Positions 24,476 through 37,345 of a DNA stretch of 64,000 nucleotides are shown in pieces. This DNA is from Apiospora phragmitis (taxonomy: Eukaryota > Ascomycota > Sordariomycetes > Amphisphaeriales > Apiosporaceae): the NCBI GenBank assembly GCA_038363925.1, contig JAQQWL010000013.1, forward strand, positions 1,860,001-1,924,000. Direction: 5' to 3'. Position numbers and translations under genes: made by a program. Each line of letters begins with the position of its first letter. The stretch's first letter is position 1. The notes below the pieces were generated by a model. It saw only the letters and a list, made by a program, of their open reading frames with translations, searched no databases and was not told the DNA's origin.

Positions 24476-25762
24476 AATTAGGGGGTTTTTTAATAGGGGC
24501 AGCTTAATAACGAAATTAAGTGCGATAGTTTTTTATACTTTATTTAATAATAAGATTAGTTATAGCTTTTTATATAGTCGGTGTCGAGTAGCTTTAGCTT
24601 TATTATAGAGGTTATATTTACTAATTACCTTAGTTACGATTAGCTTAAGGTTTTTATAATCGAATTATTTAATAATCCGTTTTTAGGTTTTAAATACTCC
24701 TTAATATCCGTATATAAGATATTTATAGAATTCTTTAATAAAGTTTTCGCGATACCGCTTAAGGATATAAATCTTATTTTAATAAAAAATGAAACCGTCG
24801 TAGTTTTTAAAATGATCCCTAAAGTAGCTCGCGGGGTAAGGGGTTTAATTAAATTACTAAAACTTAATAATTTAATTATTATTATATTAGACATAGTTTA
24901 TAACGTTTAGTTATTTTAACGGTATAAAATTACTATTTTAATCGTAAATAAGGATAATTCGCGTTTTAAGCGAGACCTCCTCCTAGTAGTCCGGTTATTA
25001 GTTTAGTACGTCGGCGCGACCGTTTTTATTACCCTTTCGATAAATAATAATGAGGTTAAATTTTAATAAGAATTCGAACTATTATATTTATTATTTATTT
25101 AATTTTTTAATCGTAATAAACGTTATAAAGTTTTTATAATTAATATAAATTTTAATTAATTTTATTATTTTATTAAAATAATATTTCTATTTTTAATAAG
25201 TTTTAATAATAATTATTAATTTTTTATTATAAATTTAATAATTAAACTCTAATTTATTAAACTTTTTTAAAAAAAATACGACCGGGTATAATTTTCCGTT
25301 ATCGTTTTATTAATTAAGTTATCCTTTGATCGTATAGTTCGATACGTCGGTTTTAATTTTAAAAAGTTTAAACGGGTTTATTATATAAAATACTGGTTCG
25401 TTAAAAATTCGCTCTTTAATATTATAAAAAGCTTTATTTTTTTTTCGTTTATTAAAATAATTCGTCCTTTTTTATTAAGTTCATTAAAAATGTCGCTATT
25501 TTATTAAATCCGGGGACGAAAATTTAATAATAATTAGCTAGTCTTAAAAAAGATCTAATTTCCGTAGCGTTCGTAAGCGTAAGCTATTCTTTAATTATTA
25601 AAATTTTTAAAGGTTTTATTCGGATTTCGTTTAAAAATATTATATATTTTACGAAAATAATAGATCGTTAATAAAATTCGCTCTTCTTTAAATTAATTAA
25701 TAAGTTAACGTTCTATAGTTTTTAAAATATTAGCTTTATATATTTTCGGTATTACTCGTCAT

Positions 25763-26120
25763 TCTCAGAATAAATAAGGATATTATTGAGGTATACTATA
25801 ATAAACTTATCGAAATATTTTTATAAAACGTGATTAATTATAAATTAAAAATTAATAAATATATTAATTAAATTAAATAATATAACTTAATATTCGAAAT
25901 AATTATACTTAATTTAGAACGCGGTTTTCTATTCTTTTTTTTTAATTCGGATTAAATTATATATATTAAAAAGGTCGAATATTATAAAGATTTTAATATG
26001 TAATAATTTATTTTATAAATCGCCCATTAAAAATAAAAAATATCGGTTTTTAATAATAATTTTATTAAACTTTTAATAATCGATATATATACGACACTTA
26101 GGTTTCCCATCTTTATTCTT
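25763..26120 (-). pseudogene. Gypsy A reverse transcriptase remnant
   Basis: The - strand shows LPYSLRFKK-like sequence (from LPILFV.KKDG) near 26100 and YLNNILIYSEN near 25763-25795. The latter derives from YLDDILIYSEN, the catalytic YxDD box, with both Asp changed to Asn. Confidence 0.88.
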
Positions 26121-28061
26121 TTTTAAAACGAAGAGAATAGGGAAGCTTATTAATAACGTGAATAGTCGTATAACTCCTTTTTTAAAATTTTCCGTAATAT
26201 ACTCTTTTAAAGTTATTTATACTCCTGATTAAGTTTATATATAAATATAAATAAAGGTTCTTTCTTATTTTTAAAAAGTATTTTATAATCCTATTATATA
26301 TAAAACGGTAAGCTTATTTTTAATTCTTTATTAAAAAATGCTTCGAATTACCGATACTTTTTTAATATAATTATTATAACGTTTAACTTAAGCTTTTTAA
26401 TAATAATATATATTTAAAAACTTTAAATTTATTAAAAAGTCGTTTTTTAAACCGCTACTTATTAACTAAACCTCTTTTTAATATATCTTATTAAAGTTAA
26501 CCTATTTTTTAATTAATTCTAAGATTATTTACCCATAACTAAGGTATTTTTAAAATTATATCATATTTTATAACGTCCGTAATATTATACGTAATTCGTT
26601 TATTTTATTTTTTAATATTAATTAAAAAGTTCGCAACTTCTTTTCGTACCTCTTTATTATTATAAATTATAAATCCTTTATCGACGGTTTTAAATCAATA
26701 TAAGGCGTCTTTTTCTTATTATTTAAATTTAAAGCAGTTAACAATTCGTAATAAAATATAGTTTCTTTACGTTTTACTATCGAGTAACGCTTTAATATAA
26801 ACTCTTTTTATACTTATTATTAATATAATATATTTATAAATAACTTAATTATTTATTATTTAATATAAGGACCTATTTTAATCCGCTTATTATTATCCTT
26901 TTATAATAAGCGGCGTTTATTTCTTAAACGCTGCTCCTATAAGTAATTATTAATCTTTTATAATTAATCCTCGTATTATCGCTATTATTCCCTTCGTTCT
27001 TTATAAGGCGCTTTTTAGTATGCCGGTAGGGGTGTTTTTATACTCCTCCTTATATAAAATACTATCCTTAATACTTAAAATTCGGGTTTTTTTTATAATT
27101 TAAAAGTTTATTAAATTCGTAATAATTTATAAACGCTTTATGAATTTTTTAATATACTAAAAGGGTTCTTTTATTAAACGTATATTTATATGTCTTAAAA
27201 GCGTTAAGCGCTCTCTTTTAAATATTTATAGGCTCGCGATTTTTCTTAAGCGTGTTTAAAATATTAGTCCTCGAAATATTCCCTTTAATTTTATCCTTTT
27301 AAATAATATTATCGTAACTACCGTACGTTTTTTTATATTAGTAGGTACGCGCGTTATTTATTAAGGATCGACGTTCGGATTTTTTTAATAATATAATCCG
27401 AGTATAGTTACATAATAAATTATTTATTAATTTTTTAAAGAAATTACTCGTACTCGAATTTCTCCGCGAAGTATTTTATATAAGCGTTATATATATATAA
27501 GATCTATAAAAGCGTAAAATACCCTTCGTATATAAAAGAAATTTATAAGTCGTCCCTTACGGCGTAATTACCGTAGATCCTTTAATTAAAGCTGGCCGTA
27601 ATAAATATTTAATATAAATATTTCGAATCGGGGTAAGGAATACTAAGAATAATTAATTACCTATCGGTTTTTAAATTTTTAAATTTAGCGATCTTATATA
27701 TTAACTCGTTTATTAATATATTTATTAAACGTTCGTAATTTATAAATTATTTTAACTAATTCGTAATATTATTTATTAAATTACTATTTTCGTTATAAAA
27801 AAGGGGTCGTTCTTTTTATATTATCGCGACGCTTTAATTATAGTCCTTTTTACCTCCCGGGGTTTTAAGGAACTATCCAGTACTTTCTTTATCCGCTAAA
27901 TAAGAGATATATTTATTATTATAACAAGTTATTTAAAATAAGCTGCCGTATTTAATAATAGCGTTATTATTTTTAATAATTATTATAAGGGTATCCTTTA
28001 TTTTAATAATATTAACATGTTATTTATTTAAAATTCGCCGGAAATCCTTCTTTAATACTTA

Positions 28062-28106
28062 ATATTTTTAAATGTAATATCTTTACTTTTAATAATTATA
28101 ATAAAT
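28062..28106 (-). pseudogene. Gypsy A gag zinc knuckle remnant
   Basis: The - strand reads YYNY.K..YYI.KY with the spacing of a CCHC knuckle (C-x2-C-x4-H-x4-C). Cys and His codons are turned to Tyr by RIP-type changes. Confidence 0.6.
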
Positions 28107-29206
28107 AACGCGTTATTTCTTATCCTATTTATTATATTTAATAATATTAAAGTTTATAAACTTATTATAATAATTATACACCGTAGTGCCCTTAAGCGGT
28201 ATATAGTTATATTAACTAGGGTTCAATTAATTTACCGCTAGGGTCCGCCTTATTTTTCGCAGTATCGTTCGTATATACGAATATCGATTTTAATAATAAA
28301 CTCTATGTACAAAAAAAAAGTTATTAGGGGCGTTAAGCCGGCTAAGTTTGTTTTTAATATTATTTTTTAATCCTTAATAATATATTATAATTTTTATAAC
28401 TTCGATATAATTTAATCGAATTATAATACGCTAGAACTTAATTATATAAAATACGGTTAATCCCTTCTATTTAAAGGTTTTAAGTTCTCTTTCCGCTTAT
28501 CGTTTTTTCGTCGGGGTCTTAAAAAAGTGACTTAAAGGCTTGCTCGAAGCCGTCGTAACTTTTAAAAATACGTTATACCTCTATGTGGCATAGCTTAACT
28601 TATTAATTGTTTTTTATAAGTTCGTTTAAGTAAGGTTCGAATTAAGCGAGTATTTTATTTTTAAAAAACGAGGCGGCGTAAATAACTCATTAAGTAACGT
28701 TTTAAAACGTTTTTTTATAAAATTATTAATAAGTTTTAATTTAAATAAAAAAGTTTCGAAAGTTTTCGCTTATTTCGTTAAAAAGTGTTAACGTGCTAAT
28801 ATTTATACCTTTTTTTAATATAATAAAGGTTTAAATAATATAAATAATTATATAAAAGAAACGTATTTCTTTATATAATTTATCGATATTATAAAGTATT
28901 TATTTTAAAATATTTTTAATTAAGAGTTCGTTATACTCTTTTTTAAACTTAACGTAATAATATTAATAATTAGCGCTCTTTTATTTAAGTTTTTTAATTC
29001 GCTTAACTAGCGTTTATTAAGTAAGTCCGTCGTTATTATCGTCGCTATTAACGTTTATAACAGGGTCTCGTTAAGAGGTATTAGGGGTGGCGATAGGAGT
29101 TTTTCCTTATCGAACAGTATTATTAAGGTTAGGTATAAATATAGTTCTTATAATATTATTATTTAAGGGTTTAAATAATAACTCGTAAAAATAAAAATAA
29201 TTAAAA

Positions 29207-29846
29207 TATAACGAACGTTATTTAAGTTTTAAAAAAAAAATTAATAAAATATATTAAGGTTTATATTAATAATATAAGAAAATATTTAAACGTGCGATAA
29301 AAGTTGTTTTTATTAATATAATAAGTAATAACTCGTAAAAACGAAAATAATTAAAATATATAAATTTTAAAAATATTTATAATAAAATTATTAAAATTAT
29401 TTATTTTATTAATAAATTAAAATTAATATTTAAATTAATTATTAAAATAAAGAATATTTATATAAAATATATAAAAAACGTCCGTTATTATATATTTAAT
29501 TTCCCCCTTATTAATCCGTTAGATTACTTAGTTTACCTTTATATTTTAATAATCCGGATAATTCCCTTTATTAATTAGATTACCGGCTCACCTCGTCGTT
29601 CCGGGTAATCCCTATAATCCCCCACGTGACGTCGTCTTTACTACTTTTTTTAAGGTCGTGTCCAGCCTATTATTATTCGGGATACCGTCGTCGTGATCGC
29701 CGTGCGCTTTTATAGTATAAGTACGTTTATATTAGTATAACTAATAGCGCGGTCGGTAGCCGTAATATCGTAGCTTGGGCGGGGTATTATAAATCCGGCC
29801 CGATGATTTGTAGGTCTTGGCCGCATAATTAGGTCAGGTCGTAATA
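29207..29846 (-). repeat. Gypsy A 5' LTR
   Basis: 640 bp, exactly the length of the other copy. The segments compared differ by C/T and G/A transitions. Confidence 0.92.
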
Positions 29847-30489
29847 ATTAAGTATACTCTTTTTACTCGTTAAGAGACGTACTGCTAGTCTTTATCGATA
29901 GCTTTCGAGTTAATAAGCTTTAATTAATTAGCCTGTCCTTTTTATTCGAAAAGGATATCGTACGATTTTAATTAAATCCTGCCTCCGTTAAATTCGATTA
30001 ACGTGTTTTTGGTTAAGATACTTTTTAACTTTATATATAATTATTCCTCTACTAGCTTTTTTTTTTTTTTTTTAAGAAAAGGGGGTTATAGCGAAGCTGA
30101 ACGTATCGTCGGTTTATATTATTATAATATCGAAAATGTCCGGTTTTTTCGTAATAAATAATAAGTAGGCATTATGTATTAAAATTATTATTTCTAAATT
30201 TCGTATATAGTAATTATAATACGTTTTAAATTAGTAAAATCTTAATTTTATTAGTTCGTATAGAGATAATACGATTTAAAATAATATCCCTTCGAAATAT
30301 TAAGTCTTTAGTTTTATTAATAAGCGTATATAAATTAGTCGATTTAGTTTATTATATAATTAAGTATATGTTTATATAATATCGCGTAACTCGCTTTATA
30401 TATTAAAGTTTCGGATTAAGGTCGGTCCGAGGGCTAGCAGGAGTCTTTAGTTTATCTTTTAAATTATTAATAATTAAGTTAAAATAGCC

Positions 30490-30592
30490 TCTTTTTCTAT
30501 ATTTCTATAGCCCTATATTACGAGCCTAAACCTCTTATATAGCTTCGTAGTTTTTCCCTTAATTTCTCGTACGAGCCGTGTTTTAAAGATTC
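30490..30592 (-). pseudogene. Copia reverse transcriptase N-terminal remnant
   Basis: The - strand reads IFKTRLVREIKGKTTKLY, then RFRLVI(stop)GYRN and EKEAIL. This matches the start of fungal copia RVT_2 (SR.V.EIKGK...KSRLV.QGYND..K..ILTQ). The rest of RT was split by element A. Confidence 0.8.
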
Positions 30593-30904
30593 TCCGCGCG
30601 GTGTATTTACTCGGGTCGAATCGAATAAATCCGAAAACTCTTTATACGGTAAGATTATTAATCTCCTCCGCGTTAAACTCTTAAAATAGATATCCGGACG
30701 AGGTAATAACGCTGTTTTATTAAAGCTTAATTATTAGGTTATAATTCTCTTATTTTTTTTAAATAAAAAATACGGCGGTTAAAGCGTTCCGAGGTAGATA
30801 TTTTTTAAGTTATTTCCGGCTACGTTATATAGGAACTACCGTAATTTCTTCGGCAATTAATTTAATATCTAAGGTATTTACCGGCTATTCCGGATCTGGT
30901 TATA

Positions 30905-31125
30905 TATCCGGCTCGTCGTACGGTTCTCCGGCCTCTTCCCGGTAGTACGGCTTAATTTAAGTTATTCGAAAGGCTTTCGGGCCGTCCGGGGTATTTATTT
31001 AGATCGTACAGTTTTCGATAGCTATTATCTTATATGGTCCGGTTTATCCTTCTATTTTTCGCTAAACTAGGACTTTATTTCGAAGCGGGAGTATTAAAAT
31101 ATTATAAATAGCCGGTCCGTTCCGG
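30905..31125 (-). pseudogene. Copia integrase C-terminal remnant
   Basis: The - strand reads RNGPAIYNILILPLRNKVLV, then GPYKIIAIENCTI, PDGPKAFR and KPYYREEAGEP. This fits the fungal copia segment after the integrase core (RNGP..D.L.LPL...V.VWRE, GPYKLL, FR.T.VKPYY). Confidence 0.8.
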
Positions 31126-33395
31126 GTATTTAGAGCTCGGTAAATATTAATATCCGCACGTATTTTTTAAAGTATCTTTATTATTTTTTACACGGCTTCT
31201 CCTCGTACTTAAATCTCTAGTAACGGTAGTAAGTTCCCGTTAATACGAAAAAATATTCCGAATATAAATAAAGTAAGTACTAAGCCGTCAGAACTAGCCG
31301 TATCGTTTAAAGCTTTAATAACTATTTAAAATATCATCTCGGAATTTATTTAATAACCGGGATCTTTTTATAAAATATTAAAGGCCCTACGTAATAAAAC
31401 GTACGTTCGTTTAATTTTATTTATTATTTAATAAGCTTTAATAAATATTTATTTATAAATAATTCTTATTATTTATATATAATTTCGAAATTCTCTTTAA
31501 AAATATATACCCGGATCGTATAAAATATAATTACAAAGTTTTTAATATACGTATATTTAATACTTATAAAAGATATCTTAAATATTTTATATATTAAGCG
31601 AATATAAGAATATAACCGCTTAAAAAAATATATTCGAATTAATTACATAAAATACGTTTTATCCGTTAATATATATAACGTTTATAATAATTTCGTAATT
31701 AAAATCGTATTTATTTTATAACGAGAATTTAAATCTTTATAACGCTAGATCGTACGATTAGCATTAAGAGAAAAACTTTTAAATCTCGTCGAGAATAGCA
31801 GGGTCGACGTTATTATAGCCGGCGTTTTTTAAAAACGTATAGAACTTCTTTATACGAAAATATCTAAATTATTAATAAAAGTATCGAAGCTATTTTTTAA
31901 TAAAATATAACGTTATTTTTATACGGCCGGTATTAAAAAACGGATATTTTTATTTTTTAATTATAAAGAGTATTTCGCCGTTTTTTTATATAATAAAATT
32001 AAAGATATTATTATAATACGTTTTAAACTAATCGGTATTATATAATAAAAATAAAAAAAAGGTTATAATATTTAAGATATAATATTTAAGATATAATATT
32101 TAGTTATTTTTAATTAGTTTTATACGTTAATTATTTTAATCGACGAAATAGGTTTTAAACTTTCGAATTTAATTTCGGCGTTCCTCGGAATCTAATCGAT
32201 TTATACGTTTAAATTCTTTTATACGTAGGCTTTTATTTAAAGCTTTTTAATTATCGAAAGTAAAGCGGCGCCGGTATTTTAAAGCTTTTTTTAATAAGTT
32301 TAATTATATAGGCTATTAAGGTTAAATTGATCGGCTTATATAGTAACTTTTAAAGAGTAGATATCTTTATTAATAAGCTAGTAATAAAACGCGGCGTTCG
32401 TTAAGTAAATAATACTTTATTATATGTTTTCTAGATTAAAATAATCGTACTCCTTTTTATTATTTTTTAGCTCCTTTTTTTCTTTTTTTAGTTTTAAACA
32501 AAATCCTCGTATTTATTTTAAATAAAGAGTTCTTATTTAATATTATTATATATTTAAAAGTATTAAGTTATTATATAAGTTCGCTTTTTAATTAAATAAT
32601 TTATTAATTAATAACTTTACTTATAATAAATTCAATAGGTTCTTTATTCGAACTACTAATTCTTATACGATAGCCTAGGTCGAAATATATTTATAATTCG
32701 CTAGTTCTTATTTTATTTTAATAGTCGGCTGTTATACGGTAATTTATTATTATAAGCTAGTCGGTTTTTTTTATACGGTTATTTATAACCGGGTTTCGAT
32801 ATAATTCCTCCGTTAGATATTAGTTTAATAACTTTTAATCCGTTATTATATTTAATAATACCCGAAGGTTTAAAAATAATGTTTTATATATTAACTTTTA
32901 ATTAATAAAAGCCGGTATAAACTTCGGAACTCCTCGGTAAGCTCGTACGATTAAGGTATAGAAAGAGATTTCTTTTTTTAAATCTTTTTCCGAAGGCTTA
33001 TTATATAAATTAGAACTTATTTAATAAGATTTTTAAAACTTCGATAAGTTGCTTTTTAACGTTTTTACTTTTTAATTATATAAAAGAAGTTATAGTTTAA
33101 TTTATAAAACATTATGCGTAATTTATTATTATATTAAAATACGAGTTTATAAAGTGATATATTTCGTTTTATTTCTTTTCGAGTTTAATATAATTAAGAT
33201 AAAATACCTCCGCACGGCCGGAAAAAATATCTAGGAAAATTATATAATATTAGTTTTTTAATATATTTAATTATCGATATATTTTAATAAATATCCGTAC
33301 TTTATTATAAAAAATATTATATAGTTTATTAATATAATTCTTCTTCTTTTTTTAACGCTTTTAAAAAAGTAACGACTTTATTTTAATCGATTTTA

Positions 33396-33983
33396 TATAA
33401 CGAGCGGCTATCGGGGTCTAAAAGAAACCTCGTAAACGTGCTAGGGTTTATGTTAGCTAAAACGAGAAAGTATTTAAACGTGTAAACGAGTACGTCCGTT
33501 TAATATAATAAATAATATCTTTAAACTAATCGTAAAACTTAATTAAAAATATAATAAGCTCGTTAAAATAATATATTTTATTAATATATTAAATTAATAT
33601 TTAAATTAATTACTAAAATAAAAAATATTTATATAAAATATATAAAAAACGTTTATAGTTATATATTTAATCCCTCCTTTATTAATCCTTTTAAATCTCG
33701 TGGATCTCGCGAGATCCTCGAGATCCGGATTCGAGATCTCGGCGCGATCCCGAGATCCGTCACGTAACCTCTATCTTTCTTCTATAAAGGTACTTCCGCG
33801 TTTTATAGTTACCCGGGGCGGTATCGCGTTAACCGGCGGTCGGTTACGGGGTATAAGTGAGTTTATATTAATATAATTAATAGTTTTATCGGTATTAATA
33901 ATATTATAACTTAGTTAGGATATAATAATTCCGTACCGGTGGTCTTATAAATTTAAGCTATATAATTAAGTTAAGTCGTAATA
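33396..33983 (-). repeat. Gypsy B 3' LTR
   Basis: 588 bp. Contains a GC-rich block at about 33695-33765 made of overlapping GATCTCG/CGAGATC palindromes, flanked by AT-rich sequence. Confidence 0.92.
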
Positions 33984-34329
33984 TTATCCTCCTTTTTTTA
34001 ACTGCTTTATTTTTAAAGCGCTAGGTTTTATAAGTACCTTTATTTTTTTATCCCTTCGGGTTTTTTAATAAGTTCCTTTTTTTTATTTTTTTATAATATT
34101 TATTTATTATAATATTTAATCGTATAAAAAAACGTTATACGCCTAAATATCTTAAGACTAAAAAGTTTCGTACTTATAATCTTTTCGCGTAAGCTATTTT
34201 TAAAAGTCCCGTAAAAATATTAAACGGTTATTTTTATTATATTCGCCGCGGTTTTACTTATCGTACTTCTTTAAACGACTCGTCCCGTTACGGCGAGTAC
34301 GTTACGAATTACTAATTAAATTATAATAT

Positions 34330-34720
34330 AAAGTTTTTTACGAAGGTTTTAATAAACGCCGCCCTTTAGTATTCGAAGCTAAAGGCCGAAATCGAGGAGG
34401 TCGAGGAGCGTCGTCGGGAAATAGACGCGAAGGTGTAGCGTTTTCGGAAACAGAAAAAGCTGTGGTTTAAGAAAATAATACGGGCGGTTTAACGTAGTCT
34501 TAATTCCGTTAAGGAGCTAGAGCGTATAAAGCGGGAAGAAGTCGAGGAGGAGGCTCGTTAAAAAGCAGCGGTCGAACCGTCGCCTAAAGTTACTCCTATA
34601 TTATTACCGGGCTTCTTTTTTAATTAGAACGAGGTGTACCCTAACGTTTCGTTAAAGCCGTCGCTATTAATTAAATTTAAAGTTATTCTTTAAACTTCCG
34701 AAGTTTTTTAATAGCGTTTT
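34330..34720 (+). pseudogene. Extra ORF of gypsy B, opposite strand to pol
   Basis: The + strand reads KAEIEEVEERRREIDAKV, stop, RFRKQKKLWFKKIIRAV, stop, RSLNSVKELERIKREEVEEE. It is a long charged coiled-coil with GC-rich codons in an AT-rich setting. It is related in plan to the ORF of gypsy A (Arg/Lys-rich helix, then R.L.S..ELE). Stops fit RIP. Function unknown. Confidence 0.7.
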
Positions 34721-36929
34721 TTAGGTACTTTTTAAGTTTTTAAGTATTATTTTTTAATAGGTACCTTTTTTATTTAATAAAGTATTTCTATCCTTATTTA
34801 ACTCGTTTTTTATCGAGAATAGTTTCGATTTCGTATTTATATTAATCTATTTCGATTTTTAGTTACGTTTCGATTTTTACGTTTACGGAGGCGGGTTCGA
34901 ATAATAAGATATAAAATATAAGGTATATCCGTATTATTTTAAGTAGCGATAATTAATAATTAGTTTTTAAAATTACTTTTATAATTTTAAATAGTTTAAT
35001 CTTTTTAAAATCTAATTTATTACTAAGTCGTTTAGTTTTAATATTTCGTTATAAAAAATAAACTTTTTTTCCTTCTTTTAAAATAAGTTTCTTTATCCTT
35101 TTCTTATCGGCGTATTTCTTTATTCGATTTTAAAAAAAGATAAGGTCTTTTTATAATAATATTTAAAGTTATTTTAATTTTTTAATTTAAATAATCGCTA
35201 TCGGTATTAACTTTCCTTTTAACGGTATTCGAATAATATCGGGGTTAAACCCGTAGTTCGCTTTAAAAAGTAATATGTATATAGTTTTATTATTTATATT
35301 ATTATATACGAATTATATTATAAGTAATAACCGTATTTAATTATTTTATTTAAAATTAATATAATATCGTAGGTATTATTCGAGCGTTTAATTTATACGC
35401 TCGGTTTATTTATTAATTTATAGGTAATAAGTTATAAATAACTTATATTTAATTCTTAGTTATATTATAAGGGATTTTTAGAATTTAGCGGTAAATAACT
35501 TATCTCGGTCGGGAAATAATTATTTTTAGTAATCCGTATTAATTAATAATAATTTTAAAAAAGGTGTATACTAAATTATCCGTATTATTTATTTTTTATA
35601 AGGTAAGAAATAAATATATTTAATAAGTTTATCGGTAATAATTAATACGTTATCGTGCTTAACCTTAATTATTAATTCCTCGAATAGTAGTAACTTAATA
35701 ATAAAGTTTAATACGATTATTCTTTAAGCTTTATTTAATAATAATATATGTTATAGCTCTTTATACGGTTAGTATTATACGGCCTTGGCTTTATTATAAA
35801 GGTCGTATTTATTAATTACCTTAGCTATTCGTTCTTTAAGATTTTTATAATCGAATTATTTATTAATTCGTTTTTAAGTTTTAAAAATTCTTTAGTATTT
35901 ATAAGCAGGGTATGTATAAAATTCTTTAATAAACTCGTTTTAATATTATTCGGGGATCTCGATTTTACTGTAGTAATACCTAAGCCTATTTTTAATATTA
36001 AGCTTATTTATCGTTTTAGGGGTATATTCCTTAAATTTCTTAATTTATTCCTCGTAGAGCTATACCCGGTAGGTGGCTTATATATATCGTGATGGTATTA
36101 GGTTCCTATCCTTGTCGTAGGTGAGGATCGTATAAGTTTCCGGTGGCACGTCCTGCTAATGGTTTGGTCTTCGGCTAAAGGTATCGGCCCTGCCGTTATT
36201 ACTACCCTTTTAGTAAATAATAACGAAGTTAAATTTTAATAAGAATTTTAACTATTATATTTATTATTTATTTAATTTTTTATTAATAATAAACGTAATA
36301 AGGTTCTTATAATCCGTATAAACCTTTATTAATTCCTCGGTTTTATTTAAATAGTATCTCTATTTTTCGAATATTTTAATAATAGCTATTAATTCTTTAT
36401 TGTGAATTTAATAGTTAAGTTCTGGTTTATTTAGCTTTTTTAAAAAAAATACGACGGGGTGCAACTTCTCGTTATTATTTCGTTAATTTAGTTATCCTCT
36501 GATCGCATAGTTTAATACGTCGGTCTTAATTTTAAAAAGTTTGTTAGGATTTATTACGTAAAGTATTAATTCGTTAAGGATTCTATTCTTAATAGTTTAA
36601 AATGCCGATTCTTTTTTATTTATTTATTAAAATAATATATCCTTCCGTATTAAGTACGTAAAAAGTGTCGTTATTTTATTAAATCCGGGGATAAAAATCC
36701 GGTAATAATTAATTAGTTTTAAAAAGGATTTAACTTTTATAACGTTTATAAGTTTAAGCTATTTTTATATTATTAATATTTTAGAAGGTTTTATCCGGAT
36801 TTTTTTTAAAAATATTATATATTTTATAAAAGTAATTAACTTTTTATAAAACTCGCTTTTTTTTAGGTTAATTAAAAGTTTTACGTCCTATAATTTTTAA
36901 AGTATTATTTTAACGTATTCTTTATATTA

Positions 36930-37345
36930 TTCCTCGTTCTCGGAATAAATAAGGATATCGTTTAAGTAAATTATTACGAACTTATCGAGATATTTTCGTA
37001 AAATATAGTTAATTATATTTTAAAAACTCGCGGGTATGTTAATAAATTTAAAGGGTATAGCTTAATATTTGAAATATTTATACTTAGTTCGAAATGCCGT
37101 TTTTTACTCTTTTCTTTTTTTAATACGGATTAGGTTATATATATTAAATAGGTCGAATATAATAAAGATTATTATTTTATATAGCTTATCGCGTAAATCG
37201 TTAATTAAGGGAAGTAAGTATCGGTTTTTAATAGTAATTTCGTTAAGTTTTTAATAATCGACGTATAGTCGTTATTTTCTTCTTTTCGTTTTTACTTTTT
37301 TAAGGAACGAAGAGAATAGGGTATCCTATTAGCGAAGTGAATAGT
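36930..37345 (-). pseudogene. Gypsy B reverse transcriptase remnant
   Basis: The - strand reads KTAFRTKYKYFKY, then AIPFKFINIPASF and YLNDILIYSENEE at about 36930-36970. This is the gypsy RT palm (KTAFRTRYGHFEY, MPFGLTNAPATF, YLDDILIYS) with one catalytic Asp now Asn. Confidence 0.9.

Larger units (their letters stand above)
22191..29846 (-). mobile_element. Ty3/gypsy retrotransposon A, inserted in element C
   Basis: Full-length element of 7,656 bp with two 640-bp LTRs (22191-22830, 29207-29846) starting TATAA and ending GTCGTAATA. A 5-bp target duplication ATTAA lies at 22186-22190 and 29847-29851. On the - strand the order is: gag zinc knuckle (about 28062-28106, Cys changed to Tyr), reverse transcriptase (about 25763-26120), integrase core (about 24300-24475), an opposite-strand ORF (23150-23480), a purine tract next to the LTR (22831-22845), LTR. 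RT before integrase makes it gypsy. All frames carry stops. The internal start next to the right LTR should hold the primer-binding site, but RIP makes it unreadable. Confidence 0.92.

Noticed and set aside
24640..24894. 84-codon ORF inside gypsy A
   Set aside because: Lies in RIP-mutated sequence in a frame I could not match to the element's RT or integrase; most likely an open shadow frame.
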